6,914 nucleotides of DNA from Bacteroidota bacterium. GTDB lineage: Bacteria > Bacteroidota > Bacteroidia > Chitinophagales > Chitinophagaceae. The position numbers and the translations under genes are program-made. Location of the stretch: assembly GCA_029778965.1 (NCBI GenBank), contig JAKPBL010000482.1, positions 1 through 6,914 of the forward strand. The letters run 5' to 3'. Below are positions 1 to 6,914 of this stretch, in pieces; the first letter of the stretch is position 1, and each line of letters begins with the position of its first letter. Below the pieces are notes generated by a model. The model made no database searches and had not been told where the DNA came from. It saw nothing but the letters and a program-made list of their open reading frames with translations.

Positions 1-16
1 TGTTTTATATTTTACT

Positions 17-1132
17 ATGTCCAAAGTTGCACTCGTTACCGGCGTTACCGGACAGGACGGCGCCTATCTTACCGAGCTCCTATTGAACAAAGGCTATTTC
101 GTGCACGGCATCAAAAGAAGGGCTTCGCTCTTCAATACCGACCGCATCGATCACCTTTACCAGGATCCGCATGACAACAATGTGAAGCTCAAGCTGCATT
201 ACGGAGACCTGACCGACAGCACCAACCTCATCCGCATTATCCAGGAAACACAGCCCGACGAGATCTATAACCTCGCGGCCATGAGCCATGTGCACGTGAG
301 CTTTGAGGAACCTGAATACACTGCCAATGCCGACGGTATCGGTACGCTGAGAATACTGGAAGCCGTGCGCCTGCTGGGGCTCACGAAGAAAACCAAAGTG
401 TACCAGGCGTCTACCAGCGAACTTTACGGGCTGGTGCAGGCCGTGCCGCAAAGCGAAACTACGCCGTTCTATCCCCGAAGCCCGTATGCAGTGGCCAAGC
501 TCTACGCTTATTGGATCACCGTCAACTATCGCGAAGCCTATAATATGTTCGCGGTGAACGGTATCCTGTTCAACCACGAATCGCCGTTGAGGGGGGAAAC
601 CTTCGTAACCCGTAAGATTACCCGCGCGGCTGCCAAGATCGCGCTGGGATTGCAGGATAAGCTTTATCTCGGTAACCTCGACGCGCAGCGCGACTGGGGC
701 CATGCCAAAGACTATGTGGAAGCGATGTGGCTGATATTACAGCAGGATATTCCCGAAGACTTTGTGATTGCTACCGGCGTTACCACCCCGGTACGTGAAT
801 TTGTGCGTATGGCTTTTAAGGAAGTGGGCATAGAGCTCGCTTTCAAAGGCAAGGATGAAAAAGAAACAGCGGTAGTGGTGTCATGCAGCCACCCCGATTT
901 TCAATTGCCCGAGGGGAAGGAAGTGGTTTGCGTTGACCCACGCTATTATCGACCCACCGAAGTGGACCTGCTGATCGGCGATCCCACCAAATCACAAACC
1001 AAACTCGGCTGGACACCCAAATACGACCTGCCGGCGCTGGTGAAAGAGATGGTGGCAGCCGACCTGGAGGCCTTCCGCAAAGAAAAACTCCTGGCCGAGA
1101 GCGGCTACTACGTGAAGAACCAATACGAATAA
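17..1132 (+). CDS. gmd: GDP-mannose 4,6-dehydratase
   Basis: Converts GDP-D-mannose to GDP-4-keto-6-deoxy-D-mannose in the cytosol, using bound NADP; this is the first step toward GDP-L-fucose and related 6-deoxyhexoses. The 371 residues match the usual family length (about 350-375). It is an extended-SDR protein. The N-terminal Rossmann motif GVTGQDG is at residues 9-15. The catalytic Thr133 and Glu135 lie in ASTSELYG, and the YxxxK pair is Tyr157/Lys161. The nucleotide-sugar-binding segment NHESPLRGE starts at residue 186, followed by RDWGHAKDY near 225-233, so the active site looks intact. The start at 17 places the Rossmann strand at the normal distance from the N terminus. Only 16 upstream bases are visible and they show no Shine-Dalgarno sequence. 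It is followed four bases later by fcl, the enzyme that uses its product. Identification is very secure; the Bacteroidota flavour of the C-terminal half is from memory. Confidence 0.97.
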   Translation: MSKVALVTGVTGQDGAYLTELLLNKGYFVHGIKRRASLFNTDRIDHLYQDPHDNNVKLKLHYGDLTDSTNLIRIIQETQPDEIYNLAAMSHVHVSFEEPEYTANADGIGTLRILEAVRLLGLTKKTKVYQASTSELYGLVQAVPQSETTPFYPRSPYAVAKLYAYWITVNYREAYNMFAVNGILFNHESPLRGETFVTRKITRAAAKIALGLQDKLYLGNLDAQRDWGHAKDYVEAMWLILQQDIPEDFVIATGVTTPVREFVRMAFKEVGIELAFKGKDEKETAVVVSCSHPDFQLPEGKEVVCVDPRYYRPTEVDLLIGDPTKSQTKLGWTPKYDLPALVKEMVAADLEAFRKEKLLAESGYYVKNQYE

Positions 1133-1136
1133 GGCA

Positions 1137-2066
1137 ATGGAAAAACAGGCAAGGATATATATCGCCGGCCATCGCGGCATGGTGGGATCGGCTATTCACC
1201 GGAAGCTGGCCGCCGAGGGGTTCACGAACATCATCACCCGTACGTCAAAAGAGCTCGACTTGCGCAACCAGGAAGCGGTAAGCGCCTTCTTTGCCGCAGA
1301 AAAGCCCGATTATGTATTCCTGGCCGCCGCCAAAGTGGGCGGCATTTTGGCCAATAATACCTATCGCGGCGAGTTCCTCTACGACAACCTGATGATCCAG
1401 AACAACGTGATCCATTCGTCGTATGTGAACGGCGTGAAGAAGCTGCTGTTCCTGGGCTCATCGTGCATCTATCCTAAAATGGCACCCCAGCCGCTGAAAG
1501 AAGAATACCTGCTCACTGGCGAGCTGGAACCCACCAACGAACCCTATGCCATTGCGAAGATCGCGGGCATCAAGCTCTGCGATGCTTATCGGTCACAATA
1601 CGGTTGCAACTTTATATCGGTAATGCCGACCAACCTGTATGGCCCGAACGACAACTACGACCTGAATAATTCGCATGTATTGCCGGCCCTGATCCGCAAA
1701 TTCCACGAAGCCAAACTAAAGAACGAGCCGCAGGTGGTAATATGGGGAACAGGCAAGCCGTTGAGAGAATTCCTGCATGCCGACGACCTGGCCGATGCCT
1801 GCTGCTACCTGATGCAGCACTACAATGAGCCGGGGCTGGTGAACATCGGCGTAGGGCATGATATCTCCATCGGCGACCTGGCCCGGTTGGTGAAAAAGAT
1901 CGTCGGATACGAAGGCGGGATCGTGCACGACCTCGGCAAACCCGATGGCACGCCGCGGAAGCTGATGGATGTTTCCAAGCTGCATTCACTGGGCTGGCGC
2001 GATACCATCTCGCTCGAAGAAGGTATTACCGAAGTATATAAAGTTTACAGTAAGGCGAATAGCTGA
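1137..2066 (+). CDS. fcl: GDP-L-fucose synthase (GDP-4-keto-6-deoxymannose 3,5-epimerase/4-reductase)
   Basis: Performs the 3,5-epimerisation and NADPH-dependent 4-reduction that turn the Gmd product into GDP-L-fucose, the donor for fucosyltransferases. The 309 residues are the normal family length. The Rossmann motif GHRGMVG is at residues 11-17. The family catalytic set is complete: Ser108 and Cys110 in GSSCIYP, Tyr137 and Lys141 in PYAIAK, and His180 in [10 protein letters not shown]; Cys and His are the epimerase acid/base residues. [10 protein letters not shown] (166-175) and [16 protein letters not shown] (204-219) are further family signatures. The start lies four bases after the gmd stop, and two bases separate its stop from the next ATG, so it should be co-transcribed and probably translationally coupled. 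The name wcaG is also used for this gene. No anomaly seen. Confidence 0.97.
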   Translation: MEKQARIYIAGHRGMVGSAIHRKLAAEGFTNIITRTSKELDLRNQEAVSAFFAAEKPDYVFLAAAKVGGILANNTYRGEFLYDNLMIQNNVIHSSYVNGVKKLLFLGSSCIYPKMAPQPLKEEYLLTGELEPTNEPYAIAKIAGIKLCDAYRSQYGCNFISVMPTNLYGPNDNYDLNNSHVLPALIRKFHEAKLKNEPQVVIWGTGKPLREFLHADDLADACCYLMQHYNEPGLVNIGVGHDISIGDLARLVKKIVGYEGGIVHDLGKPDGTPRKLMDVSKLHSLGWRDTISLEEGITEVYKVYSKANS

Positions 2067-2068
2067 TT

Positions 2069-3931
2069 ATGTGCGGAATAGCGGGCATTATTGAATTGAA
2101 CGGACGGCCGGCAGATGAATCCAGGCTGCGTGCGATGAACGCCGTCATGGCACATCGCGGTCCCGATGCCGATGGATTTTTCCTCGAAAAAAATTATGGG
2201 CTTGCACACCGCCGATTGAGCATTCTCGACCTGTCGACCTCGGCCAACCAGCCTTTCTCGGATAGTGCTCAACGTTATATTACCGTATTCAACGGTGAGT
2301 TGTACAACTACCGCGATGTGCAGCAGCGCATGCCCGAACACCATTTCAGCACCACCAGTGATACCGAAGTGCTGGTAGAATGGTTTGCGCGCAAGGGCAT
2401 AGAAGGCATTGCCGATTTCAGCGGCATGTTTGCCTTCGCCATGGTCGATCGCCAGACAGGTGATATTACCCTCGCACGCGACCGTTTTGGGGTTAAACCG
2501 CTCTACTACTATCATAACGGAGAGCGGCTGGTATTCGCTTCTGAATTGCGGGCGCTGCTGGCCAGCGGTTATGTAAAGGCGACGCTTGATTCCCAGGCGC
2601 TGCGCTCTTATTTCCGGTATCAGTCGGTCGCTTCACCCGGCTCTATCTTAGAAGGCGTCAGGCAATTGCCGGCCGGGCATTTTCTGCAAATCAGCAAGGG
2701 GCAGCCGGCGCTTTCCTGCTGGTATACCAGTACCGATACCGGTGCTCCCGCCGATTTTTCCGGGCCGGAGGCCGTGAAAAAAAATATCCGGCATTTGCTG
2801 GAGAAAGCCGTGGAAAAAAGGCTGGTAAGCGATGTGCCCGTAGGTGCATTTCTGTCGGGCGGCATCGATTCTTCATTGGTAGTGGCGCTCATGGCCCGCG
2901 CAGGCAGCGCAACGGTAAACACCTTTAATATCTGCTTTAAGGAAGAAGCATTTGATGAATCGAAGTGGGCGCAAATGGTGGCGCGGAAATACAATACCAA
3001 CCATCAGTCCATCGAACTGAAGCCCACCCATTTCCTCGATGAACTGACCAACGCCCTCGATGCGATGGACAGCCCCAGCGGCGACGGTATCAACTCGTAT
3101 GTGGTGTCGAAAGCCGTTCGGCAGCAGGGCATCACAGTGGCCCTCAGCGGCGTAGGTGGCGACGAGCTGTTTGCCGGCTATCCGTTTTTTCCCACGTATT
3201 ATAAGATCAGGCAGCGTTCGCAGGTGTGGGACAACACCGCGCTGCTGCGGCAGGTATTCGGCAAAATGATGGAGGTCAACAGCCGGCTGAACCTCTCTAA
3301 GATCAAAACCCTGCTCGAAGCCAGGAAAAGCAGTATCGCCTGGTTGTATCCCGTATTCAGACAGGTGCTGCCCGACAGCATCCCCGATGCGATCTTTAGC
3401 CTGCCTGCGGGAGATATGGTGCAGGAAGCGCTGCTGGCACAAAAAGAGGCGATCGACCGGTTGCCGTTGCTGAGCCAGGTGACCGTGGCCGAGCTGATGG
3501 GTTATACCCAGAATACCCTGCTGAAAGATATGGACCAGATGAGCATGGCGGTAGGGCTGGAGCTGCGTGAACCATTCTTTGATCATGCCCTTGTTCAATA
3601 TGTATTGCAGGTACCCGATAACCTCAAATACCCCGAAACGCCCAAAAAATTGTTGGTCGACAGCCTGCAGGGATTGATCCCCGATGAAGTGATCTACCGG
3701 CCCAAAAAAGGCTTCACTTTTCCCTGGAAGCATTGGATGAAGAATGAACTGAAGCCGTTCTGCAGCTCGATGATCCGTTCTTTCGCGGCACGGAAAGGCG
3801 TAAATAACCAGGCCCTGTTACGACACTGGAACGACTTTTTGCTCGATGAGCCACAGGCAAAGTGGATGGATATTTGGTTATTTGTGGTGCTGGAGTATTG
3901 GCTCCAGAAAAACAGCGTGGATATGCACTAA
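2069..3931 (+). CDS. asnB: AsnB-family glutamine-dependent amidotransferase, first paralogue
   Basis: Class II glutamine amidotransferase fused to an ATP-dependent synthetase domain, annotated by homology as asparagine synthase (glutamine-hydrolysing). Residues 1 to about 210 form the glutaminase domain. Cys2 becomes the N-terminal nucleophile after Met removal, which fixes the start. Arg30 and Arg49, NGE at 75-77 and Asp98 are the glutamine-binding residues. The synthetase domain (about 240-610) has the ATP-pyrophosphatase loop SGGIDSS (263-269), SGVGGDELFAGY (360-371), DMDQMSM (487-493) and RPKKGF (544-549), whose first Lys aligns by eye with the catalytic Lys of E. coli AsnB. The usual Glu of the S-G-E-G-S-D-E motif is replaced by Val362. 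It starts two bases after fcl, so it sits in the fucose operon. An acceptor other than aspartate, such as a uronic acid of the glycan, is an inference. Family assignment is secure; the substrate is unknown. Confidence 0.93.
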   Translation: MCGIAGIIELNGRPADESRLRAMNAVMAHRGPDADGFFLEKNYGLAHRRLSILDLSTSANQPFSDSAQRYITVFNGELYNYRDVQQRMPEHHFSTTSDTEVLVEWFARKGIEGIADFSGMFAFAMVDRQTGDITLARDRFGVKPLYYYHNGERLVFASELRALLASGYVKATLDSQALRSYFRYQSVASPGSILEGVRQLPAGHFLQISKGQPALSCWYTSTDTGAPADFSGPEAVKKNIRHLLEKAVEKRLVSDVPVGAFLSGGIDSSLVVALMARAGSATVNTFNICFKEEAFDESKWAQMVARKYNTNHQSIELKPTHFLDELTNALDAMDSPSGDGINSYVVSKAVRQQGITVALSGVGGDELFAGYPFFPTYYKIRQRSQVWDNTALLRQVFGKMMEVNSRLNLSKIKTLLEARKSSIAWLYPVFRQVLPDSIPDAIFSLPAGDMVQEALLAQKEAIDRLPLLSQVTVAELMGYTQNTLLKDMDQMSMAVGLELREPFFDHALVQYVLQVPDNLKYPETPKKLLVDSLQGLIPDEVIYRPKKGFTFPWKHWMKNELKPFCSSMIRSFAARKGVNNQALLRHWNDFLLDEPQAKWMDIWLFVVLEYWLQKNSVDMH

Positions 3932-4053
3932 CGGAAAATTGGTATTTTACCCGATTTAACGTGTAATTCACTCTGGAAATTAAAAATGTATTAAAAAATA
4001 CCTGAATTTTGATCCAGCGATAAGATACAAGCCTTATCTCCTCTATCCTGGAC
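3932..4053 (+). promoter_or_regulatory. AT-rich gap between the two asnB paralogues; possible internal promoter or leader
   Basis: This 122-base stretch is the only sizeable non-coding interval and is clearly more AT-rich than the genes around it. GAATTTTG at 4004-4011 matches the Bacteroidota -7 box TAnnTTTG at all fixed positions except the first, but no convincing -33 TTG lies at the right distance. Just downstream, GATAAG (4019-4024) and CTTATC (4033-4038) form a perfect 6-bp inverted repeat with an 8-base loop, which would sit in the leader upstream of the ATG at 4054. No Shine-Dalgarno sequence precedes that ATG. Short AT-only repeats at 3935-3948 and 3988-4001 are too weak to call a terminator. 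An independent promoter for the distal genes is plausible but unproven. Confidence 0.3.
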
Positions 4054-5904
4054 ATGTGTGGAATAGCAGGTATTCTCCGCTTCGATCAACAACCCGCCCC
4101 TGAACCCGCCATCCGTGCTATGACACGGGCGCTGCGGCACCGGGGTCCCGATGCGGAAGGCGTTTATATAAATGGTTGTTTGGCCCTTGGCCACCGCAGG
4201 TTGTCTGTTCTGGACACCTCGGCGGCCGCTGATCAGCCATTCGAAGACCCAACGGGTCGCTACCGAATGGTCTATAATGGCGAGCTCTATAATTTCCGGG
4301 AGCTCCGCCGGCAATTTCCCGACTTTAATTTCAGCACCACCGGCGATACCGAGGTATTGCTGCAATGGTTTCTGCGAACCGGTACGGCAGGCCTCGACCG
4401 CCTGGCCGGCATGTTTGCGTTTGCGGTCTGGGACGCAGCGCAGCCCTCGCTATGTTTGGTACGCGATCGCCTCGGCGTGAAGCCCCTGTACTATTATGCC
4501 GATGATCAAATGATCGTTTTTGCATCGGAGATCAGGGCGATACTGGCCAGCGGGCTGGTACCGGCAATGATCGATACCGCGGCGCTGCACGACTATTTCA
4601 GGTACCAGTCTGTCTCTTGTCCAGCGACCCTTGTGAAAGGTATCCGCCAGGTGCCGCCCGGGCACCTGCTGCGGGTTGAAAACAACCAGCTACGCCTGGA
4701 ATCCTGGTGGGATATTACCCGCAAGCGTCCTGTTTTTGCCCCCGCGAGCGAGCGGCAGATGCACCAGGAGATCCTCGACCTGATGACCCAGGCGGTAGAG
4801 CGTCGCTTGGTAAGCGATGTGCCGGTAGGCGCCTTTTTGTCGGGCGGCATCGATTCGAGCGCCGTGGTCGGGCTGATGCGGCGCGTCAGCAGCCAGCAGC
4901 CCCATACCTTCACGGTCTCCTTTAAGGAAAAAGAATACGATGAGTCGGCCTTTGCGGCGATGGCAGCGCGGAAATTCAATACCTGCCACCAGGTAATACC
5001 CCTTGAGGCGCGGGACCTGCTGGGTGAACTGGAGAATGCGCTGGACGTGATGGATACGCCCACCGGCGACGGGGTGAATACGTATGTAGTATCGAAAGCC
5101 GTGCGTGCCCAGGGCATTTCGGTGGCGCTGACGGGCGCCGGTGGCGATGAATTGTTTGCGGGTTATCCTTTTTTCCAGCAGTATATGCGCCTGCGGAACC
5201 GGCGCCTGGTTTGGGATCATTCCGGCCAGGTACGTAAGCTGGTAGGCAAGACCATGGTGTTGCGGCCACATTCGAAATACCGCGACCTGATGAATACGGC
5301 CAGCACCAGTATCGCCGATCTCTACCCCGTATTCAGGCAGATCATGGCACCGGCCCTGATTGAAGAGATCGTTACCGCGCCCGCCGTTGACCAGGTGGCG
5401 GAACAACTGAACGCCTGCCGATATGCGCTGGAAAGCTTTCCGCTTTACAGCCAGGTAAGTATAGCCGAGCTGACCGGGTACACCCGGAACACGCTGATGG
5501 CTGATCTCGACCAGATGAGCATGGCGCATGCGCTGGAAGTGCGGGCGCCGTTTTTCGACCACGACCTGGTACAATATGTGTTGCAGGTACCCGACAAATT
5601 GAAGTCGCCGGTATATCCCAAACGGTTGCTGGTGGAAAGCCTGAACGGACTGCTGCCCGATGAGCTGGTACTGAGGCAAAAGAAGGGCTTTCTATTTCCG
5701 TGGAAAGACTGGCTGCGGAACGACCTGCGCGATTTTTGCCAGCGGCGGATCGAGTCTATGGCTGCACGGCCTTTCATAGACTGCGGTGCGCTGCTGCAGT
5801 TGTGGGCTGATTATTTGCGCGGCGACCAGCAGGTGAAATGGGTGGATATCTGGCTGTTTGTGGTGCTGGAGCACTGGCTGCAGCGGAATGGCGTGGAGTG
5901 TTGA
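4054..5904 (+). CDS. asnB: AsnB-family glutamine-dependent amidotransferase, second paralogue
   Basis: Full-length paralogue (616 residues) of the preceding gene with the same two domains. The two proteins align without a gap through about residue 370, and the first 50 positions are about half identical by direct count. Cys2 is the predicted glutaminase nucleophile and fixes the start; Arg30, Arg49, NGE (75-77) and Asp98 are present. The synthetase domain has SGGIDSS (263-269), TGAGGDELFAGY (360-371), DLDQMSM (484-490) and RQKKGF (541-546). Ala362 stands where classical asparagine synthetases have Glu. It differs from its neighbour in the linker around residues 376-425, which is about three residues shorter, and has Ala instead of Glu in R-x-PFFDH. 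Both copies look functional, so this is an old duplication or two separate recruitments. It may amidate a different acceptor or site; the substrate is unknown. Confidence 0.93.
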   Translation: MCGIAGILRFDQQPAPEPAIRAMTRALRHRGPDAEGVYINGCLALGHRRLSVLDTSAAADQPFEDPTGRYRMVYNGELYNFRELRRQFPDFNFSTTGDTEVLLQWFLRTGTAGLDRLAGMFAFAVWDAAQPSLCLVRDRLGVKPLYYYADDQMIVFASEIRAILASGLVPAMIDTAALHDYFRYQSVSCPATLVKGIRQVPPGHLLRVENNQLRLESWWDITRKRPVFAPASERQMHQEILDLMTQAVERRLVSDVPVGAFLSGGIDSSAVVGLMRRVSSQQPHTFTVSFKEKEYDESAFAAMAARKFNTCHQVIPLEARDLLGELENALDVMDTPTGDGVNTYVVSKAVRAQGISVALTGAGGDELFAGYPFFQQYMRLRNRRLVWDHSGQVRKLVGKTMVLRPHSKYRDLMNTASTSIADLYPVFRQIMAPALIEEIVTAPAVDQVAEQLNACRYALESFPLYSQVSIAELTGYTRNTLMADLDQMSMAHALEVRAPFFDHDLVQYVLQVPDKLKSPVYPKRLLVESLNGLLPDELVLRQKKGFLFPWKDWLRNDLRDFCQRRIESMAARPFIDCGALLQLWADYLRGDQQVKWVDIWLFVVLEHWLQRNGVEC

Positions 5905-5914
5905 GGCTTATTCG

Positions 5915-5922
5915 TAGTTTTG
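5915..5922 (+). promoter_or_regulatory. Candidate Bacteroidota -7 promoter box (TAGTTTTG)
   Basis: TAGTTTTG is an exact match to the TAnnTTTG consensus of the Bacteroidota primary sigma factor and falls in the 26-base gap before the phosphatase ATG at 5931. No TTG-type -33 element is seen 19-21 bases upstream, inside the end of the second asnB. The implied leader would be only a few bases long. A chance match is quite possible. Confidence 0.25.
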
Positions 5923-5930
5923 CGCCGGTT

Positions 5931-6671
5931 ATGTTTTCCATTTTCAGGCGCAATAAGTACCCCCTTATAGATTTAAGCGGAATAGGTGTTGACATGCACA
6001 GTCACCTGCTGCCCGGCATTGACGATGGCTCTCCCGATACGGAGACCTCGTTGGCGCTGATTCAGGGGCTGCGCGAAATGGGCTATTCCCGCTTTATTGC
6101 CACCCCCCATGTGTTGTGGGATTTATACCGGAACGACGATACTTCTATTGAAGGTGCGTTGCGCGATTTGCAGGCCGCCCTGGTGTCGGCAGACCAGTCC
6201 GCGCCGATGTCGGCTGCCGCCGAATATATGATCGACGATCATTTTGCCCAGATGGTGGCCGAGAAAGCGCCCTTCCGCTGCCTCAGCGGCAAGCTGCTGT
6301 TGGTGGAGTTTTCCTTTGTAAGCCTGCCTTTTGAGTGGAAGAAGATATTTTTCGATTTGCAGATGCTGGGCTACCAGCCGGTGCTGGCGCATCCCGAGCG
6401 GTACACTTACCTGGCCGGTGAAACCCATATCTTCCAGGAGATAGCGGATATGGGTATTTTACTACAGGTGAACATCAATTCCCTGACGGGTTATTATGGC
6501 AAACTATCTTACAACCTGGCGATGGGTATGATCAAGCAGAAAATTGTGTCACTGCTGGGCACCGATTGCCATCATGAGCGGCATGTTGAGGCTATGCGCC
6601 GGTCGGGCCAGTTAATGCCCGCAGTAGAAATGCTGCTGGACCAGGGGCGATTGCTGAACAAGGAGTTATGA
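5931..6671 (+). CDS. CpsB/CapC-family (YwqE-like) PHP-domain tyrosine-protein phosphatase
   Basis: Predicted metal-dependent (Mn-type) phosphotyrosine phosphatase of the polymerase-and-histidinol-phosphatase fold. In capsule and exopolysaccharide loci such enzymes dephosphorylate the BY-kinase/Wzc-type co-polymerase and so tune chain export. The 246 residues match the family's usual size of about 240-260. Metal-binding motifs are in order: DMHSHLLPGIDDG (21-33, with His23 and His25), TPH (58-60), AAEY with Glu98, LAHPERY (152-158) and GTDCHH (210-215). There is no signal peptide or membrane segment, so it is cytosolic. I chose the ATG at 5931 over an in-frame ATG at 5838, because the earlier one would read 31 residues out of frame through the conserved end of asnB and adds nothing typical of the family. 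No BY-kinase is visible in the window, so the partner must lie elsewhere. Substrate assignment is by family only. Confidence 0.9.
   Translation: MFSIFRRNKYPLIDLSGIGVDMHSHLLPGIDDGSPDTETSLALIQGLREMGYSRFIATPHVLWDLYRNDDTSIEGALRDLQAALVSADQSAPMSAAAEYMIDDHFAQMVAEKAPFRCLSGKLLLVEFSFVSLPFEWKKIFFDLQMLGYQPVLAHPERYTYLAGETHIFQEIADMGILLQVNINSLTGYYGKLSYNLAMGMIKQKIVSLLGTDCHHERHVEAMRRSGQLMPAVEMLLDQGRLLNKEL
6660..6665 (+). promoter_or_regulatory. Possible ribosome binding site (AAGGAG) for the acyltransferase gene
   Basis: AAGGAG lies within the last codons of the phosphatase gene, 13 bases before the ATG at 6679. It is the only good Shine-Dalgarno-like sequence seen ahead of any start in the window. The spacing is somewhat long and Bacteroidota rely little on this signal, so it may be coincidental. 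Confidence 0.25.
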
Positions 6672-6678
6672 TTTTTTT

Positions 6679-6914
6679 ATGGATATGTACAATGCATGGG
6701 TAGCTGTTCGTCGCCGGATAGCTACCTTTTGTTTACGACTTCGCGGCGTCAAAATCGGAAAAAATACGATAGTGGGCTTGCGGGTGGATATTCCCTTTAA
6801 TCCACGCCAGGTGGAGATTGGGGATGGCTGTTTTATATCGGACGGCTGTACGTTATATTGTAACAACCACAACGGTAAGATTGCCCGGATCATCATTGGA
6901 GATGACGTGGTCAT
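6679..6914 (+). CDS. Left-handed beta-helix (hexapeptide-repeat) acyltransferase, 5' part only
   Basis: An open frame from the ATG at 6679 runs off the right edge, giving 78 complete codons. After a basic N-terminal segment (residues about 1-22, with RRR at 11-13), the protein shows imperfect hexapeptide repeats of the LbH fold: VKIGKN (24-29), VEIGDG (45-50), CFISDG (51-56) and IIIGDD (71-76). This is the pattern of WcaF/WcaB/maltose-O-acetyltransferase-like enzymes that move an acetyl or other acyl group from a CoA donor to a sugar. The catalytic histidine region is not confidently visible. It starts seven bases after the phosphatase stop, so it belongs to the same operon. A role in acylating the polysaccharide or a precursor is inferred from fold and context. 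Another ATG two codons further in (6685) is an alternative start. Confidence 0.8.
   Translation, partial: MDMYNAWVAVRRRIATFCLRLRGVKIGKNTIVGLRVDIPFNPRQVEIGDGCFISDGCTLYCNNHNGKIARIIIGDDVV

Noticed and set aside
6..13. TATATTTT before gmd as a -7 promoter box
   Set aside because: It lacks the final G of TAnnTTTG and lies three bases from the start codon; the upstream region needed to judge it is not in the window.
80..703. 207-codon minus-strand open frame antisense to gmd
   Set aside because: It lies entirely opposite the well-conserved Gmd catalytic region and its translation has no family signature.
3935..3951. Short inverted repeats after the first asnB as a transcription terminator
   Set aside because: The stems are only 4-5 bp, mostly A-T pairs, with no following T run, which is too weak for an intrinsic terminator.
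4172..4480. 102-codon plus-strand frame inside the second asnB
   Set aside because: It is an alternative frame across the conserved glutaminase domain, with a composition unlike a real protein.
2853..4856. Shared 19-base sequence in the two asnB genes as a mobile or recombination repeat
   Set aside because: It encodes the PP-loop LSGGIDS in both genes, so conservation of the protein motif explains it.
4690..5679. Long minus-strand open frame (329 codons) antisense to the second asnB, and a similar one at 2873-3733 antisense to the first
   Set aside because: Both lie opposite strongly conserved AsnB synthetase domains and resemble each other only because the forward proteins do. Their translations show no recognisable domain, so they are by-products of codon use.
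6668..6703. ATG overlapping the phosphatase stop (ATGA arrangement) as a coupled start
   Set aside because: This frame stops after 11 codons; the beta-helix acyltransferase is in the frame starting at 6679.

Overview
This window reads as part of an exopolysaccharide or capsule biosynthesis locus from a member of the Bacteroidota, most likely a Chitinophagaceae-like organism. The reasons are protein flavour (Gmd, Fcl and the PHP-type phosphatase resemble Bacteroidota versions as I remember them), moderate GC by eye, mostly absent Shine-Dalgarno sequences, and one exact match to the Bacteroidota -7 promoter box TAnnTTTG. The taxonomic call is an inference, not a search result.

All six genes lie on the + strand and are tightly packed. 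First comes the GDP-L-fucose pair: gmd (17-1132), then fcl four bases later (1137-2066). Two bases after fcl starts the first of two tandem, full-length glutamine-dependent amidotransferases of the asparagine synthase B family (2069-3931). A 122-base AT-rich gap, the only sizeable non-coding stretch, separates it from the second paralogue (4054-5904). After 26 bases comes a CpsB/CapC (YwqE-like) PHP-family tyrosine-protein phosphatase (5931-6671), then the start of a left-handed beta-helix (hexapeptide) acyltransferase that runs off the right edge (6679-6914).

Taken together, Gmd and Fcl would turn GDP-mannose into GDP-L-fucose as a sugar donor. The AsnB-like enzymes may amidate a carboxyl group, possibly of a uronic acid in the glycan. 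The acyltransferase may acylate a sugar, and the phosphatase probably controls a BY-kinase/Wzc-type export system that lies outside the window. No glycosyltransferase, polymerase, flippase or kinase is visible, so the locus must extend on one or both sides.

The point most worth a second look is the AsnB pair. Both keep an intact glutaminase site, an intact ATP-pyrophosphatase loop and the conserved lysine near the C terminus. Both have lost the glutamate of the classical S-G-E-G-S-D-E motif: one has Val and the other Ala at residue 362. That argues against ordinary asparagine synthesis and for a specialised acceptor. I saw no RNA genes, CRISPR, insertion sequences or convincing terminators.
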